Positions 50,793 through 60,405 of a stretch of DNA of 64,000 nucleotides are shown here, piece by piece (the first letter of the stretch is position 1; every line of letters starts with the position of its first letter). Source of the stretch: Armatimonadota bacterium (lineage in GTDB: Bacteria; Sysuimicrobiota; Sysuimicrobiia; Sysuimicrobiales; Sysuimicrobiaceae); assembly GCA_031460175.1 (NCBI GenBank), contig JAVKGW010000007.1:58820-122819 (forward strand), written 5' to 3'. Under the pieces are notes generated by a model, which was not told the origin of the DNA, did no database searches, and saw nothing but the letters and a program-made list of their open reading frames with translations. The position numbers were made by a program, and so were the translations under genes.

Positions 50793-52067
50793 ATGCCCGT
50801 GACCGCGGTGGTGGGACTGCATTGGGGAGACGAGGGGAAGGGCAAGGTGATCGATCTGCTGGCGCAGCGGGCGCAGCTGGTGATCCGGTTCAACGGAGGG
50901 GCCAACGCGGGCCACACCATCGTGAACGAGTGGGGAACCTTCCGGCTGCACCTCATCCCCTCCGGCATCTTCAATCCCGGGTGCCGCAACCTCATCGGCC
51001 CGGGCTGCGTGGTGAACCCGGAAGTGCTGCTCCAGGAGATGGAGGTCCTGCAGGAGCGGAACCTCCTGCGGGGAGCGCTGCTCCTCTCCGACCGGGCCCA
51101 TCTCACCCTCCCCTTTCACGTCCAGACGGACGTGGCGGAAGATGAGGCCCGCGCCCACGGGACCACCCGCCAGGGCATCTGGCCCACGTACGCGGACAAG
51201 GTGGCCCGCATCGGGCTGCGGGCAGGAGATCTGCTGTATCCGGAGTTCTGCGATCGGCAGCTGGCTGTGCTCCTCGCACGGCGCAACGCCCTGCTGCAGG
51301 CCCTGTACGGGCAGGCGCCCGTGGATGCCGAGGCCCTGCGGGCCCGGCTGCGGGGGTGGGCGGAACGCCTCCGCCCCCACATCGTGGACGGGTTTGAGGT
51401 CGTGCAGGAGGCCCTGGAACGCGACGTCCCGGTCCTCCTGGAGGGGCACCTGGGCGCCATGCGGGACCTGGACTGGGGGGAGTACCCATACGTGACCTCC
51501 TCCACCACCCTGGCGGGCGGGGCTTGCGCGGGCGCCGGGATCCCGCCACATCGCATCACCCGCATCGTGGGCGTGGTGAAAGCGTACACCACCGCGGTGG
51601 GATCAGGCCCCCTGCCCACGGAGGAACGGGGAGAGGTGGGGGAACGCCTGCGGGAACTGGGCGGGGAGTACGGGGCCACCACAGGCCGACCCCGCCGGTG
51701 CGGGTGGTTTGACGGCGTGGCGGCCCGGTTCGCGGCCCGACTCAACGGGTGCACGGAGGTGGCCCTCATGAAGCTCGATGTGCTCGACGCGTTTGACCGC
51801 GTCCGGATCTGCGTGGCCTACGAGCTCGGGGGAAAACTCCTGGAGGCGGTTCCGCCCACCCCCGTGCTGGAGCGGGTTCGCCCCGTGTACGAGGAGCTCC
51901 CGGGATGGCGCACGCCCACTTCTGGGATCGCCCGATTCTCGGATCTCCCTGCGGAGGCCCGGACCTTCGTGCGCCGGATCCAGGAGCTGTGCGGAGTACC
52001 CGTCACCCTCATCGGTACGGGTGCCCGGCGGGAGCACACCATCCACACCCCGGGAGGGGTGCTGTGA
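50793..52067 (+). CDS. purA: Adenylosuccinate synthase
   Basis: 424 residues; ATG after GAGGGGTGAG. Converts IMP and aspartate with GTP to adenylosuccinate, the first step from IMP to AMP. The P-loop and catalytic residues are in LHWGDEGKGKVIDLLA and RFNGGANAGHTIV (catalytic Asp and His). GTTRQGIWPTYADKVAR, LEGHLGAMRDLDWGEYPYVTSS and the GSGPLPTEE block are typical; the last differs slightly from the common GxGPFPTE. Placing purA between purD and purB in a de novo operon is uncommon; in many bacteria it is a single gene elsewhere. Confidence 0.96.
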   Translation: MPVTAVVGLHWGDEGKGKVIDLLAQRAQLVIRFNGGANAGHTIVNEWGTFRLHLIPSGIFNPGCRNLIGPGCVVNPEVLLQEMEVLQERNLLRGALLLSDRAHLTLPFHVQTDVAEDEARAHGTTRQGIWPTYADKVARIGLRAGDLLYPEFCDRQLAVLLARRNALLQALYGQAPVDAEALRARLRGWAERLRPHIVDGFEVVQEALERDVPVLLEGHLGAMRDLDWGEYPYVTSSTTLAGGACAGAGIPPHRITRIVGVVKAYTTAVGSGPLPTEERGEVGERLRELGGEYGATTGRPRRCGWFDGVAARFAARLNGCTEVALMKLDVLDAFDRVRICVAYELGGKLLEAVPPTPVLERVRPVYEELPGWRTPTSGIARFSDLPAEARTFVRRIQELCGVPVTLIGTGARREHTIHTPGGVL

Positions 52068-53392
52068 TCCCCCGGTACACCACCCCGGAGATGGCGGAGC
52101 TGTGGAGCGAGCGCACGAAGCTCGCCACCTGGCTCGAGGTGGAGCTGCTGGCCGTGGAGGCCCAGGCCGCGCACGGCCTTGTTCCGCAGGAGACCGCCTC
52201 GCGCCTGCGGGCCCGGGCCCGGACCCCCGACCCCGAACGGGTGCGGGAGGCGGAGGGGCGTACCCGGCACGACGTGGTGGCCTTCCTGGAGGTGGTCTCG
52301 GAAGACCTCGGGGAGGACGCCCGCTACCTGCACCGGGGCATCGGGTCCAGCGACGTGGTGGACACCGCCACCGCGGTGCTCCTCGTGCGGGCCACGGACC
52401 TCCTCCTGCAGGAACTGGACGGGCTGCTCCGGGTGCTCGTCGAGCTCGCGGACCGGTATCGCCACACCCTGATGCCGGGCCGCACCCACGGGATGGTGGC
52501 GGAGCCCACCACCTTCGGGCTCAAGGTGGCGAGCTGGCTCGCGGAGATGCGGCGGAACCGCGAGCGCCTTCTGCGGGCCCGGGAGGCGGTGCGGGTGGGG
52601 AAGCTCTCCGGAGAGGTGGGCAACTACGCGCACCTTCCACCGTGGGCCGAGGCGTACGTGTGCGAGCGGCTGGGCCTGGTACCGGAGACGGTCTCTACCC
52701 AGATCGTCTCGCGGGACCGGCATGCGGAGCTGCTGTGCGCCATCGCGGTCACCGCGGGAAGCCTCGAGCGCATCGCCACGGAGATCCGCAACCTCCAGCG
52801 CACGGAGATCCACGAGGTGGAGGAACCCTTCGAGGCGGGCCAGACGGGGAGCAGTGCCATGCCGCACAAGCGCAACCCCATCCTCTGCGAGCGGATCACG
52901 GGGCTTGCCCGGATGCTGCGGGGGATGGGCCTCGTGGCCCTGGAGAACGAGGCCTTGTGGGGCGAGCGGGACCTCAGCCACTCCAGCAACGAGCGCCTCA
53001 CCCTGCCCGGGGCCACCACCCTCCTCCACTACGCCCTGCGGCAGATGCGCTACGTCCTCGAACACCTGCGGGTGGATCCGGAGGCCATGCGCCGAAACCT
53101 TGACCGCACGGGCGGCCTCGTGTACTCCCACCGGGTCCTGCTCCTCCTGGTGGCGCGGGGCATGCCCCGGGAAGAAGCGTACCGGGCCGTGCAGCGGGCC
53201 GCCTTCCGGGTCGAGGAGGATCCGCATCGGGCTCCGGATGCCTTCCTGCACGCCCTCCTGGAAGACCCGGTCGTCCGGCGGTACGCGGACGAGGCGGCCC
53301 TGCGCGGTTGCTTCGATCTCACGCCGTACCTCGCGCACGTGGATGAGATCCTGAGCCGGGCCGGAATCCCGCCGAAGGAGAAGCGCGCATGA
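52064..53392 (+). CDS. purB: Adenylosuccinate lyase
   Basis: 442 residues, GTG in a GTGA overlap with purA. Acts twice: it splits SAICAR to AICAR in IMP synthesis and adenylosuccinate to AMP. The fumarase/aspartase-superfamily signature is GSSAMPHKRNPILCERI, with the catalytic Ser in the flexible GSSAMP loop. Other blocks are GRTRHDVVAFL, LHRGIGSSDVVDTATA and GRTHGMVAEPTTFG with the catalytic His. Length is typical of the short bacterial type. Coupled to purA upstream and purC downstream by four-base overlaps, which links both AMP steps physically. Confidence 0.96.
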   Translation: MIPRYTTPEMAELWSERTKLATWLEVELLAVEAQAAHGLVPQETASRLRARARTPDPERVREAEGRTRHDVVAFLEVVSEDLGEDARYLHRGIGSSDVVDTATAVLLVRATDLLLQELDGLLRVLVELADRYRHTLMPGRTHGMVAEPTTFGLKVASWLAEMRRNRERLLRAREAVRVGKLSGEVGNYAHLPPWAEAYVCERLGLVPETVSTQIVSRDRHAELLCAIAVTAGSLERIATEIRNLQRTEIHEVEEPFEAGQTGSSAMPHKRNPILCERITGLARMLRGMGLVALENEALWGERDLSHSSNERLTLPGATTLLHYALRQMRYVLEHLRVDPEAMRRNLDRTGGLVYSHRVLLLLVARGMPREEAYRAVQRAAFRVEEDPHRAPDAFLHALLEDPVVRRYADEAALRGCFDLTPYLAHVDEILSRAGIPPKEKRA

Positions 53393-54282
53393 ACGCCGTG
53401 CTCTCCCTCCCCCTGTACCTCCGGGGCAAGGTGCGGGACGTGTACGACCTGGGGGATCGGCTGCTCATGGTGACCACGGACCGCCTGAGCGCCTTCGACT
53501 GTGTGCTCCCCACCCCCATCCCGGACCGGGGCAAGGTGCTCACGCAGCTCTCGGCCTTCTGGTTCTCCCGCACCGTTCCCGTCATCTGGAACCATCTCAT
53601 CACCACGGACCTGAGGGCCATCGCGGAGGCCCTGGGTCAGCCCGTGGAGGGCCTCGCGGAGCTGGAGGATCGCACCATGCTGGTGTGGCGGGCGCGGCGG
53701 ATCCCCTTCGAGTGCGTGGTGCGGGGGTATCTCGCGGGGTCCGGGTGGCGGGATTACGTACGGACGGGGGCGGTGTGCGGGATCCGGCTTCCGCGGGGGC
53801 TTCGGGAAGGGGAGCGGCTCCCGGAGCCCATCTTCACCCCCGCCACCAAGAACGAGGGGGGACACGACGAGAACGTGCCCTTCGAGGCCGTGGCGGAGGC
53901 GTTGGGGGAGGAACTGGCCCAACGCCTGCGGGAGGTGAGTCTTGTGCTGTACCGGGTCCTCCACGACCACGCGTACGACCGGGGATTGATCCTGGCGGAC
54001 ACCAAATTCGAGTTCGGGATGCGCAAAGATGCGCTGATGCTCATCGACGAGCTCGGCACCCCGGACTCCTCCCGGTACTGGGACCGAGAGGCGTACGAGC
54101 GCGGGGGATCCATGGCCTCCTTCGACAAGCAGTTCGTGCGGGACTACCTGGAGCGCATCGGGTGGAGCAAGCAGCCTCCCGCCCCTCCGCTTCCGCCGGA
54201 GGTGGTGGAGGCCACCCGCTCCCGGTACCTGGAGGCCTACCGCCGTCTCACGGGGCAGATCCCCGCGTGGGGGCTACGGTGA
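53389..54282 (+). CDS. purC: SAICAR synthetase
   Basis: 297 residues, ATGA overlap with purB. Joins CAIR and aspartate with ATP to SAICAR. It starts LPLYLRGKVRDVYDLGDRLLMVTTDRLSAFD, then RIPFECVVRGYLAGSGWRDY, FTPATKNEGGHDENV and the DRGLILADTKFEFG catalytic block. At 297 residues it belongs to the long branch seen in yeast and several deep-branching bacteria, longer than the 235-residue Bacillus enzyme. Its substrate CAIR would come from PurE/PurK, which are not encoded in this window. Confidence 0.96.
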   Translation: MNAVLSLPLYLRGKVRDVYDLGDRLLMVTTDRLSAFDCVLPTPIPDRGKVLTQLSAFWFSRTVPVIWNHLITTDLRAIAEALGQPVEGLAELEDRTMLVWRARRIPFECVVRGYLAGSGWRDYVRTGAVCGIRLPRGLREGERLPEPIFTPATKNEGGHDENVPFEAVAEALGEELAQRLREVSLVLYRVLHDHAYDRGLILADTKFEFGMRKDALMLIDELGTPDSSRYWDREAYERGGSMASFDKQFVRDYLERIGWSKQPPAPPLPPEVVEATRSRYLEAYRRLTGQIPAWGLR

Positions 54283-54500
54283 GGCGGGTTCGGGTGGTGA
54301 TCTTCCTCAAGCCCGGGGTTCTGGACGCCCAGGGTCAGGCGGTGGCCACGGGGCTGCGGGCTTTGGGCTACGAGGTGGGGGAGGTCCGGGTGGGCCGTGC
54401 GGTGGAGCTCGTGCTCCCGGATGGGACGGACGTGATGGAGATGTGCGAGCGGTTCCTCGCCAATCCCCTCATCGAGGAGTGGCGGGTGGAGGAGGCGTGA
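54279..54500 (+). CDS. purS: FGAM synthase subunit PurS
   Basis: 73 residues, GTG in a GTGA overlap with purC. Small structural subunit of the three-part formylglycinamidine synthase (PurS-PurQ-PurL). It has the family start [32 protein letters not shown] and the end [19 protein letters not shown]. It is slightly shorter than the usual 80 residues but complete. Its presence shows that the window's organism uses the separate-subunit form, unlike the single-chain PurL of gammaproteobacteria. Confidence 0.93.
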   Translation: MRRVRVVIFLKPGVLDAQGQAVATGLRALGYEVGEVRVGRAVELVLPDGTDVMEMCERFLANPLIEEWRVEEA

Positions 54501-54501
54501 G

Positions 54502-55200
54502 GTGCGGTTCGGCGTGGTGACCTTCCCAGGGTCCAACTGTGATGCGGACTGCCGGTGGGTGCTGGAGAAGGTGGTGGGGGTCGAGGCGGAGCCCGTGTGG
54601 CATGAGGAGACGGATCTCACGGGTCTCGACGCCGTGGTCCTGCCCGGCGGGTTCTCCTACGGCGACTACCTCCGGGCGGGTGCCATCGCGGCCACGAGCC
54701 CGGTGATGCGGGCGGTGCGGGAGTTCGCCGCCCGGGGAGGGCTGGTGCTGGGGATCTGCAACGGGTTCCAGATCCTGTTGGAGGCAAGGCTACTGCCCGG
54801 CGCCCTGCTCACCAACCTCCAGGCCCGGTTCCGGTGCGGGTGGGTGCAGGTTCGGGTGGAGCGCACGGACACGCCCTTTACCTCCCGATACCGGCCGGGA
54901 GAGGTTCTACGCATGCCCATCGCCCACCGGGAAGGCCGTTACCACGTGGACCCTGCCACGCGGGAGCGGCTGGAGGCAACGGGGAGGGTGGTGTTCCGGT
55001 ACGAGGGCGAGAACCCCAACGGATCCCTCAGCGGGATCGCGGGGATCTGCAACGAGGCCGGAAACGTGTTGGGCCTCATGCCGCACCCCGAGCGGTGCGC
55101 GGAGGGGATTCTGGGCGGGGAGGACGGCCGACGGCTGTTTGAGAGCATGGTGGACTGGATCCGCACCCATCGCAGGGAGGCGGTATGGCGGAGGTCGTAG
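54502..55200 (+). CDS. purQ: FGAM synthase glutaminase subunit PurQ
   Basis: 232 residues starting at GTG one base after the purS stop; AGGAGG lies nine bases upstream inside purS. Class I glutamine amidotransferase that supplies ammonia to PurL. The nucleophile Cys is in [13 protein letters not shown], and the His/Glu pair in [25 protein letters not shown] and [17 protein letters not shown] are the PurQ-specific blocks. Its end overlaps purL by 16 bases. Confidence 0.97.
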   Translation: MRFGVVTFPGSNCDADCRWVLEKVVGVEAEPVWHEETDLTGLDAVVLPGGFSYGDYLRAGAIAATSPVMRAVREFAARGGLVLGICNGFQILLEARLLPGALLTNLQARFRCGWVQVRVERTDTPFTSRYRPGEVLRMPIAHREGRYHVDPATRERLEATGRVVFRYEGENPNGSLSGIAGICNEAGNVLGLMPHPERCAEGILGGEDGRRLFESMVDWIRTHRREAVWRRS

Positions 55201-57347
55201 CGGAGCGCAACCTGCGCCTTTTCCCCGACGAGGTGGCGGAGATCCGGCGGCGGCTTGGACGGGAACCGAACTCCGTGGAGTGGCGGGTGTTCGAGGCCTT
55301 GTGGTCCGAGCACTGCTCCTACAAGCACTCCCGTCCCTACCTCCGGATCCTGCCCACGGAAGGGCCCGGTGTGCTGCGGGGACCCGGGGGGAATGCGGGC
55401 GTGGTGGAGGTCGCGCCCGGGTGGGCGGTGGCCATGAAGATCGAGAGCCACAACCATCCCAGCGCCGTGGACCCCTTCCACGGCGCCGCCACGGGGGTGG
55501 GCGGGATCATCCGGGACGTGCTCGCCATGGGGGCCCGGCCCGTGGCCCTGCTTGATTCCCTGCGGTTCGGGGATGGCCCGAGGGCGCGGCGGCTCCTGGA
55601 AGGCGTGGTGGCCGGGATCGCCCACTATGGGAACGCGGTCGGGGTTCCCGTGGTGGGCGGGGAGGTCCACACAGAACCCTGCTACACGCACCACCCCCTC
55701 GTAAACGTGTGCTGCGTGGGGATCCTGCGCGCCCATCAAGTGCAGAGCGCCGCCGCCCGGGGCCCCGGGAACGTGGTCCTGTACGCGGGGGCCCGCACGG
55801 GCCGGGACGGCATCGGCGGTGCTGCCTTTGCCTCCGAGGAACTGGATGCGCACAGCGAGGTGCAGGACCGGAGCGCGGTCCAAATCGGGGACCCGTTTGC
55901 CGGCAAACTCCTCATCGAGGCCACCCTGGAGGCCTACCGGACCGGAGCCGTGGTGGCGGTGCAGGACATGGGAGCCGCGGGGCTTGCGTGCGCGGCCGCG
56001 GAGATGAGCGCCCGGGGCGGGGTCGGCATGCGGATCCACCTGGACCGGGTGCCCCGCCGAGAGACGGGAATGCGGCCGGAGGAGGTTCTCCTCAGCGAGT
56101 CCCAGGAGCGGATGCTGTTGGTGGTGGAGCGGGGCCGGGAGGAGGAGGTGGCCGCCATCTACCGGCGGTGGGGGCTCGTGGCCCAGCCCATCGGGGTGGT
56201 GACGGAGGAGAGGGTACTGCGGGTCTATGACGGGGAGCGGCTGGTGGCGGAGCTCCCGCCGGAACTCGTGACCGACGCCCCCGAGCGCCGGGTTCCCGAG
56301 CAACCCTACGGGCCCTCGCCGCTTTGCACGGAGACCCTCCCGGTGCCGGAGGATCCTGCGGGGGTTCTCCTGCAGCTTCTGCGCACGCCTGGAATCCGCA
56401 GCAAACGCTGGATCTACACCCAGTACGACCACATGGTGCAGATCAATACCGTGGTGGGGCCGGGCTCGGACGCCGCGGTGCTGCGCGTCAAGGAGGCGCC
56501 CCCTCTGGGCATCGCCCTCAGCGTGGACGGTCCCGGCCGCATCGCCCACCTGGATCCGTGGTGCGGGGGGGCCTGGGCCGTCTGCGAGGCGTCCCTGAAC
56601 GTGGCCTGTAGCGGTGCCCGGCCCGTGGCCCTGACGGACGGGCTCAACCTCCCCAGCCCCGAGCGGCCGGAGGTGGCGTGGAGCCTGCGGCGGGTGGTGG
56701 AGGGGATCGCGGATGCCTGTCGGGCCTTGGGGATTCCCGTGATCGGCGGCAACGTGAGCCTCTACAACGAGTCTGCGGACCGCATCTACCCCACACCCAT
56801 CGTGGCAGTCCTCGGGGTGCTGAGGGACGTGAACCGGGTGATCCCCAGCGGCTTCCGGCGTCCCGGAGACCTCGTGGTGCTCGTGGGCGCGCTTGAGGCA
56901 TCCCTCGCGGGAAGCACCTACCTGAAGGAGGTACACGGTCTCGTGGCGGGCTGCCCGCGGGTCCCGGACCTCGACCTGCACGGGCGCCTGGTGAACCTCC
57001 TCGTGCGGGCGGCGGAGGAGGATCTGGTGCGCTCCGCGCACGATCTGAGCGATGGAGGACTCGCGGTGGCCCTGGCGGAGGCCTGCCTCCTGGGGGGAGT
57101 GGGGGCAACCTGCGATCTCTCCCTGGAGCAGACCCGGGTGGACGAGCTCCTCTTCGGGGAAGGGCCGTCTCGAGTGGTGGTCACGGTGCCCGTGGACCGG
57201 TACGAGGCCTTCTACGCCCGGTGCCGGGAGCACCGGGTGCCCGTACGGCTGCTGGGCCGGGTGGGAGGGGAAGCCCTCCGGATCCGGCTCGCCGTTGGTG
57301 GGATCGAGATTCGGGCGACGGACCTGAGGGAGGCGTGGGAGGGATGA
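55185..57347 (+). CDS. purL: FGAM synthase synthetase subunit PurL (small type)
   Basis: 720 residues; ATG after GGGAGG, overlapping purQ by 16 bases. Catalytic subunit that turns FGAR and ammonia with ATP into FGAM. Two AIRS-like halves: the first has [16 protein letters not shown], the [25 protein letters not shown] block with the conserved His residues, and [15 protein letters not shown]; the second has [38 protein letters not shown] and the [16 protein letters not shown] turn. Small-type length, in keeping with separate PurS and PurQ. It overlaps purF by four bases. Confidence 0.97.
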   Translation: MAEVVAERNLRLFPDEVAEIRRRLGREPNSVEWRVFEALWSEHCSYKHSRPYLRILPTEGPGVLRGPGGNAGVVEVAPGWAVAMKIESHNHPSAVDPFHGAATGVGGIIRDVLAMGARPVALLDSLRFGDGPRARRLLEGVVAGIAHYGNAVGVPVVGGEVHTEPCYTHHPLVNVCCVGILRAHQVQSAAARGPGNVVLYAGARTGRDGIGGAAFASEELDAHSEVQDRSAVQIGDPFAGKLLIEATLEAYRTGAVVAVQDMGAAGLACAAAEMSARGGVGMRIHLDRVPRRETGMRPEEVLLSESQERMLLVVERGREEEVAAIYRRWGLVAQPIGVVTEERVLRVYDGERLVAELPPELVTDAPERRVPEQPYGPSPLCTETLPVPEDPAGVLLQLLRTPGIRSKRWIYTQYDHMVQINTVVGPGSDAAVLRVKEAPPLGIALSVDGPGRIAHLDPWCGGAWAVCEASLNVACSGARPVALTDGLNLPSPERPEVAWSLRRVVEGIADACRALGIPVIGGNVSLYNESADRIYPTPIVAVLGVLRDVNRVIPSGFRRPGDLVVLVGALEASLAGSTYLKEVHGLVAGCPRVPDLDLHGRLVNLLVRAAEEDLVRSAHDLSDGGLAVALAEACLLGGVGATCDLSLEQTRVDELLFGEGPSRVVVTVPVDRYEAFYARCREHRVPVRLLGRVGGEALRIRLAVGGIEIRATDLREAWEG

Positions 57348-58744
57348 CGGATCGGTGGCGGGAGGAGTGTGGGGTGTTCGGCATCGCCCTGCGTCGCGGT
57401 GCCGCGGCTCCCTTCGTGTATGCGGGGCTATTGGCCCTCCAGCACCGGGGGCAAGAGAGTGCGGGGATGGCCACCTACGATGGCACAAACCTCCACGTGC
57501 ACAAGGGGATGGGGCTTGTCTCCGAGATCTTCCGGGCGGACCATGCCGGGATACCGGGTTCCGTGGGGGTCGGGCATGTCCGGTACTCCACCATGGGCTC
57601 CGCGGTCCTCGCGAACGCCCAGCCCGTGGTGGTCCCCTCCCGGTGGGGACCCGTGGCCGTGGCCCACAACGGCAACCTCACGAACGCCCCTCAGCTCCGG
57701 GCAGAGCTGGAAGCGCGGGGGATGGTTTTCCAGACCACCAGCGACACCGAGGTGATCGCCCTCTCCATCGCCGCCGCCCGGGTGGGCTCGGTGGAGGAGG
57801 CCATCCGCGCCACCATGGCGCGTCTGGAGGGCGCGTTTACCGTGACCGCGCTCGTGGGCGGGAGCCTCTTCGCGTTCCGGGACCGGTACGGGATCCGGCC
57901 CCTGGTGCTGGGGCGGTTGGAGGAGGGATGGGTGGTGGCCTCCGAGACCTGCGCCCTGGACGCCGTGGGGGCGGTCTACGTGCGGGACGTGCATCCCGGG
58001 GAGGTGGTGTGGGTCGGAGGGGAGGAGGTCCAGGCGGAGCAGGTCCTCCCCGGAGGGCGGCCGGCCAGCTGCGTCTTCGAGTTCATCTACTTCGCCCGGC
58101 CCGACACCGTGCTGCTGGGGCGCACCGTGCACGAGGTGCGGCGCCGCATGGGCCGCATCCTGGCCCGGGAGCAGCCCGCGGATGCGGACGTGGTGATCCC
58201 GGTACCGGACTCCGGCACCTCCGCGGCCCTGGGATACGCGGAGCAAAGCGGGCTGCCCTTCGAACTCGGGTTGGTGAAGAACCGGTACGTGGGCCGGACC
58301 TTCATCGAGCCGGATCCCGCCCGGAGGGCCTTCGGGGTCCGGGCCAAGTTGAGCGCGGTGCGGGCCGTGGTCGCGGACCGGCGGGTGGTGCTGGTGGATG
58401 ACAGCATCGTCCGGGGGACCACGAGCGCCCGGCTCGTGCGCACGCTGCGCGAGGCAGGGGCCCGTGAGGTCCACCTCCGCATCTCCTCCCCTCCCATCCG
58501 CTGGCCCTGCTTTTACGGCGTGGACACCAGCAGCCGGGGGCAACTCGTGGCCGCCCGGCTGGACGTGGAAGGCATCCGGCAGCAGATCGGCGCGGACAGC
58601 CTCGGGTACCTGAGCCAGGAGGGGCTCGTAACCGCCATCGGCCTTCCGGGCCAAGTCCTGTGCACGGCGTGCCTGGACGGCCGCTACCCCACGCCCACGC
58701 CCACGGAGTCCGAAGCGGGGAAGTACGCCCTGGAACGGCGATGA
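57344..58744 (+). CDS. purF: Amidophosphoribosyltransferase, iron-sulfur type
   Basis: 466 residues, ATGA overlap with purL. First committed step: PRPP and glutamine to phosphoribosylamine. The glutaminase Cys is at residue 9 (REECGVFGI), so an eight-residue propeptide must be removed, as in the Bacillus-type enzyme. The PRPP-binding motif is VVLVDDSIVRGTTSARLV. Four cysteines sit where the Bacillus enzyme binds its 4Fe-4S cluster: Cys243 (SCVFEF), Cys389 (WPCFYG), Cys440 and Cys443 (LCTAC). An oxygen-sensitive cluster enzyme is therefore expected. Length is standard. Confidence 0.97.
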   Translation: MTDRWREECGVFGIALRRGAAAPFVYAGLLALQHRGQESAGMATYDGTNLHVHKGMGLVSEIFRADHAGIPGSVGVGHVRYSTMGSAVLANAQPVVVPSRWGPVAVAHNGNLTNAPQLRAELEARGMVFQTTSDTEVIALSIAAARVGSVEEAIRATMARLEGAFTVTALVGGSLFAFRDRYGIRPLVLGRLEEGWVVASETCALDAVGAVYVRDVHPGEVVWVGGEEVQAEQVLPGGRPASCVFEFIYFARPDTVLLGRTVHEVRRRMGRILAREQPADADVVIPVPDSGTSAALGYAEQSGLPFELGLVKNRYVGRTFIEPDPARRAFGVRAKLSAVRAVVADRRVVLVDDSIVRGTTSARLVRTLREAGAREVHLRISSPPIRWPCFYGVDTSSRGQLVAARLDVEGIRQQIGADSLGYLSQEGLVTAIGLPGQVLCTACLDGRYPTPTPTESEAGKYALERR

Positions 58745-59775
58745 GGCCCATCGGGTACCGGGATGTCGGGGTAAACGTGGAGGCGAAGGAGGCGCTCCTG
58801 CAACGCCTCCGGGAGCGGATCCGGTCCACCTTCACCCCCGCGGTCCTGGATCGGGTGGGCCTGTTTAGTGGGTTCATCCGCCTCCCCGCTGAGGAGGACT
58901 TGATCCTGGCGGCCACCGTGGACGGGGTGGGCACCAAGACCGAGGTGGCGAACCTGGTGGGCGACCACCGGGTGATCGGGCACGACGTGGTGGCCCACAA
59001 CCTCAACGATCTTGCCTGCCACGGCGCCCGGCCGCTTCTCTTCCTCGACTACTTCGCCTCCGGACGGTGGCGTCCGGAGGTGCTGGAGGCGGTGCTGGAG
59101 GGAATGGCGGAGGCGTGCTCGGCCTACGGGGTGGCGCTCCTGGGCGGGGAGGTCGCCCAGATGCCGGACGTGTACCGGGAGGACGCCTACGAGGTGGTGG
59201 GATGCGCGGTGGGCGTGGTGGCGCCGGCCCGGATGGTGGACGGTTCCGGCATCCGCCCCCGAGACGTCCTGGTGGGGCTTGGGAGCACGGGCCTGCACAC
59301 CAACGGCTACTCCCTGGCCCGACGGGTCCTCCTCCGGCGCCCGGAGGACGTGCACCGCTACGAGCCGGAACTGGGATGCACCCGCGGGGAAGCCCTCCTG
59401 CGGCCGCACCGGTGCTACGCGCAGACCCTGCTTGCCCTGCTGGCGGCCTTTCCGGAGGCGGTCACGGGGATCGCCCACGTCACGGGCGGAGGGATCCGCG
59501 GGAACCTCGTGCGCATCCTCCCCGCGGGGTGTCGGGCCCGGGTGGAGGTCTGCTGGCCCATCCCGCCCGTGTTCCGGCTCATCGCCCGGGAGGGACCGGT
59601 GGAGCAGGAGGAGATGTTCCGGGTCTTCAACATGGGGGTCGGCATGATCCTCTGCGTGCGCCCGGATGCGGCGGGGGAGATTTCCGCCTTCCTCCGAGCA
59701 CACGGGGAAAAGGTCTGGGTGATCGGGGAGATCGCCGCGGGAGAGCGGGCGGTGGAGATCCGGACGGAGGGGTAA
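58741..59775 (+). CDS. purM: Phosphoribosylformylglycinamidine cyclo-ligase (AIR synthetase)
   Basis: 344 residues, ATGA overlap with purF. Closes the imidazole ring of AIR from FGAM with ATP. Family marks are YRDVGVNVEAKEALLQRL, ATVDGVGTKTEVANLVGDHRVIGHDVVAHNLNDLAC, LLGGEVAQMPDVY and VTGGGIRGNLVRILP. The DVGVNVEAK start differs a little from the common DAGVDIDAG. Fold as in the two halves of PurL. It ends three bases before purN. Confidence 0.97.
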   Translation: MRPIGYRDVGVNVEAKEALLQRLRERIRSTFTPAVLDRVGLFSGFIRLPAEEDLILAATVDGVGTKTEVANLVGDHRVIGHDVVAHNLNDLACHGARPLLFLDYFASGRWRPEVLEAVLEGMAEACSAYGVALLGGEVAQMPDVYREDAYEVVGCAVGVVAPARMVDGSGIRPRDVLVGLGSTGLHTNGYSLARRVLLRRPEDVHRYEPELGCTRGEALLRPHRCYAQTLLALLAAFPEAVTGIAHVTGGGIRGNLVRILPAGCRARVEVCWPIPPVFRLIAREGPVEQEEMFRVFNMGVGMILCVRPDAAGEISAFLRAHGEKVWVIGEIAAGERAVEIRTEG

Positions 59776-59778
59776 GGC

Positions 59779-60405
59779 GTGCCCGGGCGGGTGCGGCTTG
59801 CGGTACTGGTCTCTGGAAACGGCACGAACCTCCAGGCCATCCTCGATGCCTGTGCACGGCCGGATTACCCCGCGGAGGTGGTGGTGGTGGTCTCTGACCG
59901 GCCGGGCGCGTTTGCCCTGGAGCGGGCGCGGCGGGCGGGGGTGCCGGCCCACGTGGTGGACTGGTCCGCGTTCCGCGACCGGGAGGCGTTCTGCCGTCAA
60001 CTGGAGGCGGTGCTGGCGCCGTACCGGGTGGATCTGGTGTGTCTTGCGGGGTTTTTGCGCATCCTGGATGCGCACTTCGTGGCCGCCTACCGAGGCCGCA
60101 TCCTGAACATCCACCCCTCCCTCCTTCCCGCGTTCGGTGGGAAGGGCATGTACGGGGAACGGGTGCACCGGGCGGTGCTGGCAAGCGGAGCCAGGGTTTC
60201 GGGCTGCACGGTGCACCTCGTCACGGAGGCGGTGGATGCAGGACCCATCGTCCTCCAGGCGGAGGTCCCCGTACTCCCCGGGGACACCCCGGAGACCCTA
60301 GCGGCCCGGGTGGCGGAGCAGGAGCACCGGATTTACCCGGAGGCCATCCGCCGGCTGGCATCGGGGGAGGTGCGGTTCGAGGATTTGATGGTGCGGAGGG
60401 ACTAG
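59779..60405 (+). CDS. purN: Phosphoribosylglycinamide formyltransferase (GAR transformylase)
   Basis: 208 residues; GTG after GGAGGGGTAAG. Transfers the formyl group of 10-formyltetrahydrofolate to GAR. The start LAVLVSGNGTNLQAILDA binds the phosphate; LAGFLRIL and RILNIHPSLLPAFGGKGMYG hold the catalytic Asn-His pair; the Asp block is HLVTEAVDAGPIVLQAEVPV. All are intact. Shows that the folate-dependent (PurN) and not the formate-dependent (PurT) route is used. purH follows with no gap. Confidence 0.97.
   Translation: MPGRVRLAVLVSGNGTNLQAILDACARPDYPAEVVVVVSDRPGAFALERARRAGVPAHVVDWSAFRDREAFCRQLEAVLAPYRVDLVCLAGFLRILDAHFVAAYRGRILNIHPSLLPAFGGKGMYGERVHRAVLASGARVSGCTVHLVTEAVDAGPIVLQAEVPVLPGDTPETLAARVAEQEHRIYPEAIRRLASGEVRFEDLMVRRD

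Noticed and set aside
54939..57488. Long minus-strand open frame opposite purL
   Set aside because: purL on the other strand is unmistakable; the antisense translation shows no recognisable domain.
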